A DNA stretch of 64,000 bases from CAWJAP01 sp963834365 (GTDB taxonomy: Bacteria > Acidobacteriota > Vicinamibacteria > Vicinamibacterales > Vicinamibacteraceae). Position 1 is the stretch's first letter. Every line of letters begins with the position of its first letter. The position numbers were made by a program, and so were the translations under genes. The stretch spans positions 186,001 to 250,000 of the forward strand of contig CAWIBS010000021.1 in NCBI GenBank assembly GCA_963834365.1, read 5' to 3'. Below are positions 63,636 through 64,000 of the stretch, piece after piece. A model generated the notes under the pieces. The model did not search any database. It saw only the letters and a list, made by a program, of their open reading frames with translations, and had not been told where the DNA came from.

Positions 63636-63662
63636 GCGACGGCGGCTGAGGGCCGCCGTCGC
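63636..63662 (+). other. strong hairpin in the recA leader
   Basis: A perfect 11-bp stem (GCGACGGCGGC and complement) with the loop TGAGG, inside the predicted recA 5' leader and followed by a GAGGC-TTCA-GCCTTC palindrome at 63675-63690. It could affect mRNA stability or be another repeat copy. Confidence 0.5.
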
Positions 63663-63747
63663 CAATAGTCGCTCCGAGGCTTCAGCCTTCGGGGCCAGGC
63701 CAACCCTGCCGTTGTGGCTCGGACACGAACAGATTTCGGAGGACTCG

Positions 63748-64000
63748 ATGGCGGTCGATGACAGCAAAGAGCGCGCGCGGGCACTCGAAATGGCCGTAGG
63801 CCAGATCGAAAAGCAGTTCGGCAAGGGTTCGATCATGCGCCTCGGCCAGAAGGATGCCGTGGCCGTCATCCCGAGCATTCCGACTGGATCAATCAGCATC
63901 GACTATGCCCTCGGGGTCGGCGGGATGCCGCGCGGCCGCGTCATCGAGATCTTCGGCCCCGAGTCCTCGGGCAAGACCACGCTGGCGCTGCAGGTAATCG
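63748..64000 (+). CDS. recA: RecA recombinase, N-terminal part (runs off the window)
   Basis: The first 84 residues of the DNA strand-exchange protein. The ATG follows GGAGGA. ALEMAVGQIEKQFGKGSIMRLG is the N-terminal polymerisation helix region, and IPTGSISIDYALGVGGMPRGRVIEIFGPESSGKTTLAL contains the Walker A loop GPESSGKT. No indel in the visible part. The gene continues beyond base 64000. Confidence 0.97.
   Translation, partial: MAVDDSKERARALEMAVGQIEKQFGKGSIMRLGQKDAVAVIPSIPTGSISIDYALGVGGMPRGRVIEIFGPESSGKTTLALQVI

Noticed and set aside
63726..63738. LexA-box-like palindrome before recA
   Set aside because: CGAACAGATTTCG has only four-base arms and overlaps the ribosome binding region; it does not match a known LexA consensus well enough to report as an operator.

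Overview
The window is a GC-rich chromosomal segment of a Gram-negative-type bacterium. It has outer-membrane beta-barrels ending in phenylalanine, several lipoproteins, and a System I (Ccm) cytochrome c maturation cluster. The high GC, the dense palindromic intergenic repeats, lipoproteins with an SSNPLSP motif after the lipid-anchor cysteine, and an S53-like subtilase with a P-domain together suggest Acidobacteriota, perhaps class Vicinamibacteria. That placement is my inference; no rRNA gene is present to settle it. I see no phage, integrase, transposase, CRISPR array or tRNA.

Layout. 0-7 kb: a ComEA-like helix-hairpin-helix protein, a sugar-nucleotide epimerase, the RNase P RNA (rnpB) with an enlarged P12 region, a sigma-54 activator overlapping ligA, and a long-chain polyprenyl diphosphate synthase. 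7-21.6 kb: a large secreted S53-like protease, then tatD, metG, larC and radC on the minus strand; a DUF4398 lipoprotein; an SLC13 transporter; a LysM protein; a DapF-like epimerase in which both catalytic cysteines are serine; an outer-membrane protein; dtd and ttcA. 21.7-47.7 kb: envelope and glycan genes (membrane glycosyltransferases, GT4 and GT2 transferases, epimerase, two UPF0104 proteins, methyltransferases, radical SAM protein, asparagine synthetase, hexapeptide acyltransferase, DedA protein, sulfatase). Inside it lies a trio of two lipoproteins sharing an uncharacterised 121-residue C-terminal module around a beta-barrel gene. 47.8-52 kb: suhB, an RsbW-like ATPase, aroA, aroK and a phosphodiesterase. 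52-59.8 kb: a Ccm cluster with a CXXXY-type CcmE, a CcmF-CcmH fusion and two accessory membrane proteins. 59.8-64 kb: maf, a DciA-like protein, thiolase plus 3-hydroxyacyl-CoA dehydrogenase, a YdjM-like protein and the start of recA.

Organisation. Many neighbours are coupled by 4-bp ATGA or GTGA overlaps (ntrC/ligA, the glycosyltransferase runs, aroA/aroK, thiolase/dehydrogenase, most of ccm), so transcription units can be read from the sequence. Intergenic DNA is rich in several repeat families: inverted-repeat-bounded elements, paired GCTGAAGC palindromes, a gene-3'-end repeat that supplies stop codons, and short-period tandem repeats.

Quality caveat. About two dozen genes, including essential ones (metG, aroA, aroK, ccmA-C), are broken by single-base frameshifts although the protein sequence resumes cleanly in another frame. 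I treat these mostly as sequencing or assembly errors and annotate each as one gene spanning the breaks; boundaries in 32-41 kb and 50-56 kb are the least certain.
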